The notes: a model not told the origin generated them from the letters alone. A stretch of DNA of 64,000 bases from Arthrobacter citreus (GCA_013200995.1 CP053688.1:1488001-1552000), one strand, 5' to 3'. Positions 1 to 8,510 are shown, counted from the stretch's first letter. Made by a program: numbers and translations.

Positions 1-111
1 AACGTCCAAACAACGTTGAATGTGTACAGTCACCTCACACCAACCATTCAACAACAATCTGCCTCTCGATTTGAAGAATCTTTTTCGAAAAAAATAATAA
101 ATGAAATGTGA
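1..111 (+). CDS. Tyrosine recombinase (phage-type integrase), C-terminal end, cut by window start
   Basis: The first 36 codons are open from the window edge to a TGA at 109-111. They read VQTTLNVYSHLTPTIQQQSA followed by an acidic/basic tail. The VQTTLN-YSHL stretch is the usual end of the catalytic domain in lambda-type integrases, where the tyrosine nucleophile lies in a TxxxYSH context. Here Y9 of the visible part is the likely nucleophile. The family cuts and rejoins DNA at attachment sites to insert or excise mobile elements. The following 3.7 kb is full of broken mobile-type genes, which fits the end of an integrated element. The upstream part lies outside the window. Confidence 0.8.
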   Translation, partial: NVQTTLNVYSHLTPTIQQQSASRFEESFSKKIINEM

Positions 112-127
112 GCATAATGTGAGCATT
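106..127. repeat. Two tandem 11-bp copies at the integrase stop codon
   Basis: ATGTGAGCATA is followed directly by ATGTGAGCATT, so an 11-bp unit is repeated with one mismatch. It overlaps the integrase stop codon. Arm-type binding sites or an attachment core often lie just beyond an integrase gene, but nothing here proves that role. Confidence 0.5.
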
Positions 128-332
128 AAGGAAAGAAAACTTAATAATACTAATAGTTTCCCCAACTTATATCATAAGTATTCCTTATGACCTTAAAAAT
201 CAAATAGTTCATTTAATAATCTTTTACTCAATTGTATCATCATTTAATTCATAGATTTTAATTGAGTTTTTAAAAGTTCGTGAACAAAATGTGGTTTCTG
301 TTGGTGTGAGACTTCGAAATGTGTGAACCAAT

Positions 333-370
333 ATAAAGACTCCTAAATCTCTAAAGGAGTCTTTATATTT
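333..370 (+). terminator. Hairpin terminator, possibly bidirectional
   Basis: AAAGACTCCT and AGGAGTCTTT form a 10-bp stem with a short loop, flanked by T/A-rich sequence on both sides. It could end transcription from the integrase side or from the minus-strand pseudogene at 438-1139. The 112-437 stretch contains no other recognisable gene. Confidence 0.6.
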
Positions 371-437
371 ATATATTTATTATAACAACATCTCGATATT
401 TCACTCTAAATACTCCCAATAAATTAAAAAGAATTTT

Positions 438-1139
438 TTATCCTCCTAATGCACTATTTATCATTAAATCGTTACCAGATTTAAATAAAATTACTTGAAG
501 AAAAGTATCGATTTCACAATGATGTTCTGAAAAAATGACTATATATGGAAAAAATGGTTGTTCGGGTCTCCATTGTAACGAAACCCATTCGTATGAATGA
601 AAATAAGCTTCATATCGTTTTAATTTTTCATTCATAATTGATTTACTGTAATGTGTGAGCTGGACTTCAACAAAAAATGGAGTATTGTTAAAGATCATAA
701 ATGCATCTGGTTCAACTGTACTTTTAGAACCTAATTTAACTTCTACATCTTACACGTTAATATAATTCTTTAAAGTATTAAATACATTGAATATTTCCAG
801 ATAATGTGGGATCTTTTGGGAAGTTTCATTGATTGGATTTTCTTTTGAGAAGTATATTGCAGGATTTTGTTTCTTTGATTGTTTAATATGTCCACAATTT
901 CTTAACCTTCTTAAATACTGAATTACAACACTTATTCATTTTAAGACACCCCAAACAATAGACTTTTTCTCTTTACTTTTCCTTGATGCTTTCTTGTTTG
1001 GTTGCTTTACTTCAATAGGTCCTGTGGTTGCTTCAATGATTTTTTCTAACCTTAATGGATCTAAAATCTTCATTGCAATATCTTAATCTCAGAATGGCGT
1101 TTTAACATCTGTTAACCCAATTGAAGATTTCTTTTTCAT
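438..1139 (-). pseudogene. Replication-relaxation-like mobile-element protein, four in-frame stops
   Basis: One minus-strand frame from an ATG at 1139 to a TAA at 438 encodes about 233 residues, interrupted by stops at 1091-1089 (TGA), 1085-1083 (TAA), 938-936 (TGA) and 752-750 (TAA). There is no frameshift. The middle reads like a winged helix (YLRRLRNCGHIK). The C-terminal half has EPDAFMIFNNTPFFVEVQ and KRYEAYF, resembling the nuclease-like fold of the replication-relaxation family found on plasmids and integrative elements. An alternative is two short adjacent genes, the first ending at 936. I assign the family from motif memory, with moderate certainty. That the gene is broken is certain. 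Confidence 0.65.
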
Positions 1140-1175
1140 AAATAGATGGAAATGATTTAATACGACAAATGCATT

Positions 1176-1210
1176 CATAGGTGCTCACTTGGGTGTGCAC
1201 CTATTTTATT
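1176..1210 (+). terminator. Hairpin followed by T-rich tract
   Basis: ATAGGTGC and GCACCTAT pair across a 12-base loop and are followed by TTTATTT. No intact plus-strand gene precedes it, so it is probably left over from the decayed element. Confidence 0.5.
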
Positions 1211-1423
1211 TGTTAAAATCCCATATATGTTCCTATTAAATAATACTATCGAATTCCTTATTCATCTAAATATTATTTTAATTTAGATTAATATGATAAA
1301 ATTAGTTGAGTTCATGTTTTTATATAGGAAGGAGAGCTAAATTTTTGAGCTCTAACCTTTAATATTTCAGAGGTTGACAATCCGAAATAAAAGAAAAGCC
1401 ATACAGGCTAGGAGGATTTAAAA

Positions 1424-1777
1424 TTGACAAAAATTGACCTACTGAAAGAATTTATTATCAATAAAAACTTAGAAATCATTACATCTAAACCATCAACTAA
1501 TACCTATACAATGTTTTCATACAATGGATTTGATGCTGGAGAAGTTTATAATAATGACAGCTACAGAATTTCAATAGTTCGTGGATCAATGGTAGAAAGA
1601 ATATTCCATAAACGTAAATACAAGATGAAAATTTCCAAAGATAACAACAACAAAATAGTTGCTATCTTTGATTTAGAACAAGCAGAAGATTTTATACAAG
1701 TTAAAACGCTCCTTTTAAATATGGCTAAATTAGCTAACAATGGGCTTCGTGAAAGAATGGAACCTACAATCAACTAG
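1424..1777 (+). CDS. Hypothetical protein, 117 aa
   Basis: A TTG start at 1424 lies 8 bases after a strong GGAGG site. The protein has no signal peptide or membrane segment. It is mixed alpha/beta, with a basic middle (HKRKYKMKISKDNNNK) and a helical C-terminal half (EQAEDFIQVKTLLLNMAKL). I do not recognise the family. It sits alone between element remnants, so it may be cargo of the former integrative element. Its reading frame is intact, unlike its neighbours. Confidence 0.6.
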   Translation: MTKIDLLKEFIINKNLEIITSKPSTNTYTMFSYNGFDAGEVYNNDSYRISIVRGSMVERIFHKRKYKMKISKDNNNKIVAIFDLEQAEDFIQVKTLLLNMAKLANNGLRERMEPTIN

Positions 1778-1809
1778 ATATAATTGATTAAGTATCTATA
1801 AGAAACACT

Positions 1810-1914
1810 TTAAGTTTTATTGTTTATGAGAAATGTGTTCAAAGCTTAGAAGTTGCTTTAAAAATATCAAAAACACTCAATTTAAAAATTGAGGATATTT
1901 GGAGTATAGAATAA
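1810..1914 (+). pseudogene. Tail of an XRE-family HTH regulator
   Basis: The last codons (1840-1914) read QSLEVALKISKTLNLKIED plus WSIE and a stop. This is the standard end of small XRE/Cro-type regulators, which typically read PSLEVALKIAK...KIEDIW. The upstream helix-turn-helix is gone: the frame runs back only to about 1810 through degenerate sequence with no start codon. Such regulators control excision and transfer genes of integrative elements, which agrees with the integrase end nearby. Confidence 0.65.
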
Positions 1915-1921
1915 TAAAAAT

Positions 1922-1946
1922 AGCCCCTGTCATTGACAAGGGGTTA
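1922..1946 (-). terminator. Bidirectional terminator
   Basis: CCCCTGTCA pairs with TGACAAGGGG. T-runs occur on both sides, so it can serve the minus-strand gene ending at 1944 as well as the plus-strand remnant. Confidence 0.7.
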
Positions 1947-2282
1947 GTTTTTCTTATTCAGTTCGTGCAATCTTATAACATACCTTAAGTTTTCTTGTTC
2001 GTTGCGTAATGAATACATTCTTGGACGTAAGGCATTTAAAAACTTTTCATGTTTTAATACTTCAATTCTAATTTCCTTAGTATGAATCGCTAGTTGTGCA
2101 TTTCGAATTTGTTCATTTTTACCATCAATCGATCCATTTACAATTAACTCTGATTCCATATTAAATAAATTCATCTTCCAATCTAATAATTCATTTGAAA
2201 AATAATAATACTCCTCTTCTACTCTTTTTAATTCCCTATTTACTTCCTGAAGTCTTTTGGCGATAGTCTCGAAGTTGTTCAT
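1944..2282 (-). CDS. Coiled-coil hypothetical protein, 112 aa
   Basis: I start it at the ATG at 2282 (MNNFETIAKRLQEVN), which has a GAGGGG site about 9 bases upstream. A longer frame extends to 2333 but has no better ribosome site. The protein is highly charged and almost wholly helical, with heptad-like spacing in LQEVNRELKRVEEEYYYFSNEL. It has a central NGSIDGKNEQIRNAQLA segment of the kind seen in small phage and ICE proteins. It probably belongs to the same integrative element. Function unknown. Confidence 0.6.
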   Translation of the reverse strand: MNNFETIAKRLQEVNRELKRVEEEYYYFSNELLDWKMNLFNMESELIVNGSIDGKNEQIRNAQLAIHTKEIRIEVLKHEKFLNALRPRMYSLRNEQENLRYVIRLHELNKKN

Positions 2283-2513
2283 AACTGGAATCCCCTCAAT
2301 TCTTGGACGAGCACCTGATAGTGACTGAAGCACAATCAGTGTATGCCATGAATATAGGAAAATTGACTGTATAATTTGGTTTTAGGAAATTTTTTTCTAG
2401 CTCCTTTTGGTAGAATTTTTTATTTAAAGAGGGAATTTTTTATTATTTATAGAACTGAAAATTATAATTTTTTCAGAGGATTTATTTTTGCTATAGATAC
2501 TGTATAAATCATT

Positions 2514-2875
2514 TTGGAGAAGATACCCATGTTCCCACTAAAAAACTTCTACGAATCATTCTTCATGAAAGAAATAATCGGCATGAAAAAAGAAGCTGCA
2601 TTAATGCGCCTAGGGAATTTACTTGCTTGCCCTGTATCACTAAGGATACTAAGGAATCTGTTCATATTCGATTTTTCACTTGTACGATGGAAATGAAACC
2701 AAATATGGATAGATGGTTAGGAACTATTGCATTGAGGATAGAAAATGTTATTGTAAAGGAATCGGCTATAAGTGTTCCAGAAGATAAAAAAAACCTTAAT
2801 TACAAGGAGTTCTTAGGGCTTAATGTAGAAAATGCTTATTTTTTAATAAGCATTTTTTTGTATTTAAGTATTTAA
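2514..2875 (+). other. Degraded plus-strand coding remnant, two overlapping short frames
   Basis: Two overlapping open stretches (2514-2696 and 2627-2875) lie in different frames. The second runs through a strong terminator hairpin, which an intact gene would not do. Together they look like one gene broken by an indel near 2620-2690. No start has a good ribosome site and no family is recognisable. I give it as decayed sequence, not as a gene. Confidence 0.3.
2829..2862 (+). terminator. Strong rho-independent terminator
   Basis: AAATGCTTATT and AATAAGCATTT form a perfect 11-bp stem followed by a run of T. It is the best preserved part of the 2.5-2.9 kb remnant. Confidence 0.75.
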
Positions 2876-3045
2876 CAATATTTTTTTCAGCACAATATTC
2901 ATCACGTTTATTTTAGTTTGGTTAGGATATTAAATAATAAAGTGGACTTTAATCTGTAATATGAACTAAATGAAAAAGGCATTGGATATAGAATTACTAT
3001 GCCCTAGTAACGGCTAACTATCAATAGACAGACTTCCTCTTGTTC

Positions 3046-3102
3046 AACTAAACGCATGCGTTAGTTACATAAGGTGGACTGCTTTGGCGGTCTTATTTTT
3101 TT
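3046..3102 (+). repeat. GCATGC palindrome plus hairpin, copy 1
   Basis: A near-perfect palindrome around AACGCATGCGTTAGTT (3046-3066) is followed by ATAAGG and then a terminator-like hairpin (GACTGC, 4-base loop, GCGGTC, T-run) ending near 3102. A second copy of the same arrangement lies at 3335-3388. No gene is seen between 2876 and 3503 apart from these repeats. Confidence 0.6.
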
Positions 3103-3334
3103 ACTATCAAAATAGAATATAAAAAACTATTTTGACTGAGGTGAACAATGAAAACTTAGAAGAGAAAGCAAGTTTAAAATGGATAAACAATGATACAGTT
3201 ATAATAAATGGTCATAAACATTAATTGTTCCAAATCAACTTTTGATTTTCGTAAAGAATAAAACTCTATTCAAACACTATGGGAGAACGATTTAAACTTC
3301 CATTCACTGTTGTGAATCCTGGATTCATGGATGG

Positions 3335-3388
3335 CTAACGCATGCGATAGTTGAAATAGATAAGGAGTCGTAATGATCGACTCCTTTT
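3335..3388 (+). repeat. GCATGC palindrome plus hairpin, copy 2
   Basis: CTAACGCATGCGATAGTT (3335-3352) repeats the core of copy 1. It is again followed by ATAAGG and a perfect 9-bp stem (AAGGAGTCG/CGACTCCTT) with T-run at 3362-3388. The stem sequences of the two copies differ while the palindromes agree. Confidence 0.6.
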
Positions 3389-3503
3389 AACTATTTGTAA
3401 TTCTGATATGATAAATGTTTACATTATTTCCATCTTTCTAATATTTTCATGATTAATTACAATTAATGGAATGTAAAGGTTTTTAAAATGAAAGGGTGTT
3501 ATT

Positions 3504-3787
3504 TTGAGTATTCAAAAATGTTTAGGTTGTGGTCATCTATTTAAATGGATTGTAATTGAAAGTACTATTGTTGGTTGGACCATTAAACCTTTAGTTTGTA
3601 AGCATTATACTACAAAACACGTTATTAAGAATAAAACAAGGATATTAGTAAGAATTCAGAATTGGTATTAATTTGGTCTTTTGGAAATTACATAAATACA
3701 TGGTTAATATCCATATTATTTTTAATTATAGGATTTCTTTTATATGCATATTATGCGAAATATGAATTATCACGACAGGGAAGTTAA
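3504..3787 (+). pseudogene. TIGR04104-like two-CxxC membrane protein, frameshifted
   Basis: A TTG start at 3504 after AAAGGGTG gives SIQKCLGCGHLFKWIVI then KPLVCKHYTTKH, the layout of the short family with two CxxC pairs about 20 residues apart. The second pair is damaged (CKHY instead of CxxC). The frame ends at 3669-3671, while the expected hydrophobic C-terminus (TWLISILFLIIGFLLYAYYAK) continues in another frame to a TAA at 3785-3787. One indel near 3655-3670 explains this. Confidence 0.6.
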
Positions 3788-3945
3788 AAGTCCCGTATTT
3801 CACTTCTGATATTATAGATTTAGCTCAAAATGTGGAGAGTACTTGTTTGGTCGTGGTACAATGAATAACGGTAATCAACATATCTCTTTTTAAACCAACA
3901 AGGTTTACGAAAACAGCTAAAATAAAAATACGTCTAAACAGGCAT

Positions 3946-5355
3946 TTACAAATTTTTACGATTTATATTATTGCCGTCATAACTAAATAATACAGCTTTT
4001 CCATCCATTCTTGTCTCAATATGAGTCGTTCTTCCCCATAATTGGTATATATATGGTAAAACTTTTTCAAGATATTTAAGATCTAATTCAATTTCTTCAA
4101 ATGAATGATTTAAATACAATTCACCATTTTTTTGATAGTCTCCATCATTTACAGTAATATAGGGGTATCCTCCATTCGTACGCATATTTACCAATTGATC
4201 ACGTACATTCACCCAACTTTTATCATTAATCTTATATTCTTTTCCCTGTTTATTAAACAAGTACAAGTCTTTGTTCATAACAAATTCTTTTGATAAATAG
4301 TTTCTAATAAAACTAGTATCTGATTCAAGCTCACGTACTTCAAAAATTTTTTCAGTTCCAGAACTAACTTTCACCCCATATTGTTTCATTTCTTCAGATG
4401 GATTGTTATATCTTTCTTCAATATCCTCAAACATTTTCAGTCCAAAATAGTAAGGGTTTATACTTGTCTTCGAGGGCTGTAGTACACTTGCATTCAGTTT
4501 TGCAAATTCAATTGATTCACCTGATGTTAAATCTAACTCTCTCAAAATACGTTGATGCCAAAGACTAGCCCATCCCTCATTCATTATTTTTGTTTCGAGC
4601 TGTGGCCAAAAATAAAGCATTTCCTCTCGTAACATTGTTAAAATGTCTCGTTGCCACTCTTCTAATTCGCGACTAAAATGTTGAATAAATAGTAAAAGAT
4701 CCTTTTCAGGTTGTGGTGGGAATTTCTTTTTTCGAGGTTTTACAGGAGCAATGTTTTCTTTTTTATTATCTAAATTCCATAAATCATCATATGGCCCTAC
4801 TCGAGAAACGGGGGGGATCAATTCATCTTCTAATTGCCACGATAATTTATTTCTTACAATTGAAGGGTCAATATGTTCTTGAATAGCTATAGCCGCATTC
4901 AAAAATTCTTCTACTAGCTTTTTTCCATATTTTTGTTCATATTGATTAATCCTTTCAGCAGTTGCAGTCATGCTTTCGACCATATCTCGTTTTGTATTAC
5001 TAAATCGCACATTATTTTTAAAGAAATCACTATGAGCGAGTACATGGGCAACGATCAATTTATTTTGAATGAGGCTATTGGTATTAAGTAAAAATGCATA
5101 ACATGGATTAGAATTAATCACTAATTCATAAATCTTACTTAATCCTAGATCATATTGTAACTTCATCTTATGAAATTTTTTCCCAAAGCTCCAATGTGAA
5201 TATCTAGTTGGCATTCCGTACGCACCAAACGTGTAAATAATATCGGATGGGCATATTTCATACCTCATTGGAAAATAATCAAGTCCAAATCCTTTGGCAA
5301 TTTCAGTAATTTCGTCTATTGCATACTCTAATTCACGAAAATTATTTGAGTTCAT
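3946..5355 (-). CDS. spoVR: SpoVR family protein (spore cortex stage V)
   Basis: The product is 469 aa from the ATG at 5355, preceded by AGGGGG, matching the roughly 468-residue B. subtilis protein. A start at 5385 is possible but lacks a ribosome site. Recognisable SpoVR features include the N-terminal [18 protein letters not shown], the FGKKFHKMK block, the [12 protein letters not shown] motif and the C-terminal [14 protein letters not shown]. In B. subtilis spoVR is transcribed in the mother cell under sigma-E and affects cortex formation. Its biochemical role is not established. It is monocistronic here and forms the first conserved core gene after the element scar. Confidence 0.93.
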   Translation of the reverse strand: MNSNNFRELEYAIDEITEIAKGFGLDYFPMRYEICPSDIIYTFGAYGMPTRYSHWSFGKKFHKMKLQYDLGLSKIYELVINSNPCYAFLLNTNSLIQNKLIVAHVLAHSDFFKNNVRFSNTKRDMVESMTATAERINQYEQKYGKKLVEEFLNAAIAIQEHIDPSIVRNKLSWQLEDELIPPVSRVGPYDDLWNLDNKKENIAPVKPRKKKFPPQPEKDLLLFIQHFSRELEEWQRDILTMLREEMLYFWPQLETKIMNEGWASLWHQRILRELDLTSGESIEFAKLNASVLQPSKTSINPYYFGLKMFEDIEERYNNPSEEMKQYGVKVSSGTEKIFEVRELESDTSFIRNYLSKEFVMNKDLYLFNKQGKEYKINDKSWVNVRDQLVNMRTNGGYPYITVNDGDYQKNGELYLNHSFEEIELDLKYLEKVLPYIYQLWGRTTHIETRMDGKAVLFSYDGNNINRKNL

Positions 5356-5521
5356 TATTATTCCCCCTACTATGTGTATTGACAATGTATGAGAATTTTT
5401 GACGTAATATACTATAGAGATTAGATTAATAACTCCTACAAAAAATTTGTAATTAAATTGAATTTACAGGAGAAAACATCTATTGTGTCGAATTAATCTA
5501 ATTTAGAAGGGAGTTTGGAAA

Positions 5522-5734
5522 ATGAATAAAGAGAATCTATTAAAGAGCCTTCGACTTGCAACAAGAGGAAATTTCTTTTTAATCAACATTAAAAATTCCT
5601 TGGAAAATGATACAAATATGATTGAAAAACTAGCTAAGGAACTAGAACTAGATGGATTAATCAAACTAAAAGAGTGCACACAGCTTGGAGATTCACTCTT
5701 TTTAAGTGGAATACTTAAATATGCATCCAATTAA
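5522..5734 (+). CDS. Hypothetical small protein, 70 aa
   Basis: An ATG at 5522 follows AGAAGGGAG. The product is soluble and helical (MNKENLLKSLRLATRGNFF), with a central IEKLAKELELDGLIKLKEC stretch that could be a winged-helix-like segment. The stop codon lies inside a strong terminator, so the unit is short and self-contained. It is divergent from spoVR with about 165 bp between starts. I do not recognise a family. Confidence 0.6.
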   Translation: MNKENLLKSLRLATRGNFFLINIKNSLENDTNMIEKLAKELELDGLIKLKECTQLGDSLFLSGILKYASN

Positions 5735-5749
5735 ATTGGATGCTTTTTT
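5723..5749 (+). terminator. Rho-independent terminator overlapping the stop codon
   Basis: GCATCCAATT and AATTGGATGC form a 10-bp stem followed by six T. The left arm includes the last codons of the 70-aa gene. Confidence 0.85.
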
Positions 5750-6161
5750 GTCGTAGAACAAATTGAATATTAAATATACAAATGATTCAAAAAAAAAAAA
5801 AGACCTCTTAAAGTTCTTTTTAAAATTTCGATCTTAGTAGTCTTCAGTTATTCGATAAATATAATGGTCCAAATTAAAAGCAGCTCTTCAATTAAAAATG
5901 TATTTTCATGGGTACCTTACTGATAATGAAATTCCTGCTAATTACTGAAGGTCTCAATACTATACATTAGGTGTATTATTTCATCATTTGATTAATTATA
6001 TTTAATTACAAACACTATATTTTTAATGGAATTTAAAAGGTGTAACAATAGTATCAAACGTGGCTTTACTATTTTCTTAATATAAGGAGTTTCGTTTCAT
6101 ACACGATTTGAAAATTTAAAATTCTGTAATCTTCATTAAAGTAAGTTTAAATGATAATTTT
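5750..6161. other. Intergenic, no gene recognised
   Basis: This is AT-rich sequence with an A-run at 5790-5803 and several stops in all frames. I see no RNA gene or conserved protein. It lies between two genes whose 3' ends face it. Confidence 0.5.
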
Positions 6162-6629
6162 TTACCCGAATAATAGTTCTTTGGCTTGAATTTCTGTAAT
6201 CCCTTTAACTAATACAAGTTCGCTTATAAATATTTTACTTGCGTTACCTAACATCTGTTTTTCACTTGAATTAAGAGATTTTTCTTTATCTATACGCATT
6301 AAATCACGTACTACTTCTGCGCCTTCTTCAATATTACCTGTTTTCATTTTCTCAGTATTTAGCTTAAACCTTTGTTTGTATGAAAGAGAACGATCAGATT
6401 CTCCATTTTGGAAATTTTTTAATATATTGTCAAGAGTATATGAATCAACGACCATTCTAATTCTTGAATTATCCATTTTCGAAATAGGAATCATTACTTC
6501 CATCTTTTTAATTAGTAATCTTATAATAAAATACTCCAGTACTTCACCTTGAACTTCTTTTTCTTCTATAGATTCGATTACACCTGCTCCTTGCATTGGA
6601 TAAAAAATATTATCACCAACTTCAAACAT
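6162..6629 (-). CDS. CarD/CdnL-type RNA polymerase-binding regulator
   Basis: The product is 155 aa, starting at an ATG with GGGGGTG upstream. The N-terminal 60 residues (MFEVGDNIFYPMQGAGVIESIEE) form the Tudor-like RNA polymerase beta-binding domain of CarD_TRCF proteins. The rest is the helical DNA-contacting domain (NILKNFQNGESDRSLSYKQR, AEVVRDLMRIDKEKSLNSSEK). CarD proteins stabilise open promoter complexes. The length agrees with B. subtilis YdeB, the likely counterpart. It is monocistronic. Confidence 0.88.
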   Translation of the reverse strand: MFEVGDNIFYPMQGAGVIESIEEKEVQGEVLEYFIIRLLIKKMEVMIPISKMDNSRIRMVVDSYTLDNILKNFQNGESDRSLSYKQRFKLNTEKMKTGNIEEGAEVVRDLMRIDKEKSLNSSEKQMLGNASKIFISELVLVKGITEIQAKELLFG

Positions 6630-7047
6630 AATCTACACCCCCATTTAATTACTAACCTATATAAGCATAACATTTATTATTTTTTTGTCAAAATAAATAT
6701 TTTATCATTTACAAATAAGTCATGTCAATAAATAAATAGAATTTTTAGTAAGTGCTTTCATTTTCAAAATTAATGACTAAAGACCAAAAAAAGAATCAAT
6801 CAGTTGGCTCATGTTGTTCAACTGCCATGAAAATATTATTCGGCAATATTGTAAGCATAACAATACTAAAGAAGACGTATTCAATTAATTATTTAAAAGA
6901 AAGCGTCTTAAGTAATAGAAAGTTTAGTATTGGTCATATAAAATATGTTATGTCATTTATATTTAATTAGGTGAATTTGCTTATTTTTATTTTAAATGTT
7001 ATTATTGAAATATTAATGTGTGTAAATCGCACTAGGAGGAAATAAAA
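6630..7047. other. Intergenic region upstream of csp
   Basis: This stretch holds the CarD 5' region (minus strand) and the csp leader (plus strand). A 72-codon plus frame from a GTG at 6752 exists but lacks a ribosome site and any family signature. The last 30 bases give the csp leader with AGGAGG at about 7034. Confidence 0.5.
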
Positions 7048-7248
7048 ATGGAACATGGTAAAGTAAAATGGTTTAATGCAGAAAAAGGGTTTGGATTTAT
7101 TGAGCGTGAAAACGGTGATGATGTATTCGTTCACTTCTCAGCAATTCAAACTGACGGATTCAAATCATTAGATGAAGGTCAAGCAGTAACATTTGAAGTA
7201 GGACAAGGACAACGCGGACCACAAGCAACTAACGTTAAAAAAGCATAA
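7048..7248 (+). CDS. Cold shock protein, CspA family
   Basis: The product is 66 aa, the standard length. RNP1 (KGFGFIE) and RNP2 (DVFVHFSAI) are intact, and the N-terminus reads [17 protein letters not shown]. The protein is a small OB-fold RNA/ssDNA chaperone in the cytoplasm that melts RNA structure after a temperature drop. The AGGAGG site is strong and the gene has its own terminator. A partial copy of its 5' end lies 300 bp downstream. B. subtilis has several csp paralogues, and I cannot say which one this corresponds to. Confidence 0.95.
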   Translation: MEHGKVKWFNAEKGFGFIERENGDDVFVHFSAIQTDGFKSLDEGQAVTFEVGQGQRGPQATNVKKA

Positions 7249-7257
7249 TTAACTCAA

Positions 7258-7298
7258 AGAAGTCGGATTCTATCAACTAGAATCTGACTTTTTTTTAT
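7258..7298 (+). terminator. csp terminator
   Basis: AAGTC-GGATTCTA pairs with TAGAATC-TGACTT around a 5-base loop and is followed by eight T. Confidence 0.85.
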
Positions 7299-7310
7299 AA
7301 CTTATAATAT

Positions 7311-7343
7311 AAAAAACCCTTATTCATAAATAGAATAAGGGTA
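7311..7343 (-). terminator. Minus-strand terminator
   Basis: ACCCTTATTC and GAATAAGGGT form a 10-bp stem. On the minus strand the stem is followed by six T, so it would stop transcripts coming from the endolysin gene at 7554-8159. Confidence 0.65.
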
Positions 7344-7352
7344 AAATTCAAC

Positions 7353-7384
7353 GTGGATCATGGTAAAGAAAATGGTTTAATGTA
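7353..7384 (+). pseudogene. Fragment of a duplicated csp 5' end
   Basis: TGGATCATGGTAAAGAAAAT followed by GGTTTAATG nearly repeats the first 30 bases of the csp gene at 7046-7075, with a single-base deletion and one or two substitutions. It has no ribosome site and stops soon after. It is best read as the remnant of a tandem csp duplication. Confidence 0.6.
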
Positions 7385-7509
7385 TTATAGCCCAAATAAA
7401 ATGAATATACAAATATCCACTAAATATCTTTTAAAGAAGATTGTTTGTTTAAAACGGATTAAGCTTGCTTAACTATGATGTAGTAATAAAATGTTCCTTA
7501 TTCAACTAC

Positions 7510-7540
7510 AATGAAAGGACGAATAATCCTTTCATTTTAC
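7510..7540 (+). terminator. Hairpin of uncertain role
   Basis: AATGAAAGGA and TCCTTTCATT form a 10-bp stem followed by TTACTTT on the plus strand. It is directly downstream of the minus-strand endolysin gene and may also end that transcript. Confidence 0.45.
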
Positions 7541-7553
7541 TTTAACAGAACTT

Positions 7554-8159
7554 TTAATTAAATAATTTAGACGATGTAATAGGCCCTACTTTTCCATCCA
7601 CTGATAAACCATTTTTCTTTTGAAAGTTTCTAACCGCTTGATCTGTTATTGGTCCAAATATGCTATCTGCATTGATTCCTAATTCTTTTTGTACAAGTTG
7701 TACATTTTTTCCTTTTGAACCTTTTTTAATTATTTTTCCTGGATATACAGGTGGCTTTGGCTTATTTTCTAAAGTTTTATCAGTACCATAGCCTTTGTAT
7801 TCAAATTGCAAATGTGGTTCATCTACAAATCCCTTCCAATCTCCTCCCCATGTAAAACCGAGCGATTTAGCATATTTTATGTATGGTTCTAAATCGTATG
7901 AGTTCCACCCTTCCTTGCCATTTAATATTGGCACAAAATCAAACGCTTGGCCTACGATATGATAGGATTTTCTAGTTTGAGATTTACCATTATCGACAAG
8001 TTCTTCTTGACGCTCCTTTGTGCGGGTAGATTCGTAAATCAAAACATTTACATTGTTTTTTACGCAGTAATTATACCATTTTAAGGCTGCCTGCTTTGTA
8101 TTTGGAGCTAACTTATTTAAATTTGATAAATTTCTTTCGTGATAAGTTGGATTTGTCAT
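7554..8159 (-). CDS. L-Ala-D-Glu/D-Ala-D-Ala peptidase (M15, CwlK-like) with PG-binding domain
   Basis: The product is 201 aa. Residues 5-125 form a zinc peptidase M15 domain: SYHIVGQAFD gives the SxHxxGxAxD motif (H67, D74) and DEPHLQFE the second histidine (H116). Residues 145-201 form a peptidoglycan-binding domain (KGSKGKNVQLVQKELG, GPITDQAVRNFQKKNG). There is no signal peptide, as in phage endolysins of the Ply500/CwlK group. It therefore acts only if released by lysis or by another route. The ATG follows AAAAAGGAG. The PG-binding domain closely resembles that of the lysin at 29583-30224. Confidence 0.9.
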   Translation of the reverse strand: MTNPTYHERNLSNLNKLAPNTKQAALKWYNYCVKNNVNVLIYESTRTKERQEELVDNGKSQTRKSYHIVGQAFDFVPILNGKEGWNSYDLEPYIKYAKSLGFTWGGDWKGFVDEPHLQFEYKGYGTDKTLENKPKPPVYPGKIIKKGSKGKNVQLVQKELGINADSIFGPITDQAVRNFQKKNGLSVDGKVGPITSSKLFN

Positions 8160-8510
8160 TTATTATTTCTCCTTTTTAATAAATTAAAAAAAGCCATCCT
8201 AATAGGAAGACTTTTCACTATAATTTAGTTCAATCAGAAAATAGAAGACATATGTCAATATATTCACGAACAATGGAAACGGTTTGTAATATTAGTCTAA
8301 AAGACCAATGGTTTTTTACTTAACCATGACTCAATGTATACAAATTGTTTTCTCCTCACAAAAATTACCATATAGATAATTAGGCTACTTAAAAAAATAA
8401 AGGAAAGACTATTTTTTATAAAAGGCTTTGTTCAACTAATTCTCAAGGCTTTTTTTAGGAAGATATACAGAAAATAAATCATAGAGCCTTATATTTAAGG
8501 AGGAATTTAC
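8160..8510. other. Intergenic upstream of sspO
   Basis: No gene or RNA recognised. The stretch must contain promoters for the divergent endolysin and sspO genes. I could not place a convincing forespore promoter. Confidence 0.4.

Noticed and set aside
34..310. CTCACACCAA (34-43) and TTGGTGTGAG (301-310) as an inverted repeat
   Set aside because: Only 10 bp, with one arm inside the integrase coding sequence; chance is a sufficient explanation.
1561..1773. Minus-strand open frame opposite the 117-aa gene
   Set aside because: No ribosome site, and it is fully covered by a plus-strand gene with a strong GGAGG.
6752..6970. Plus-strand frame of 72 codons
   Set aside because: It lacks a ribosome site and has no protein-like pattern; it lies in the csp upstream region.
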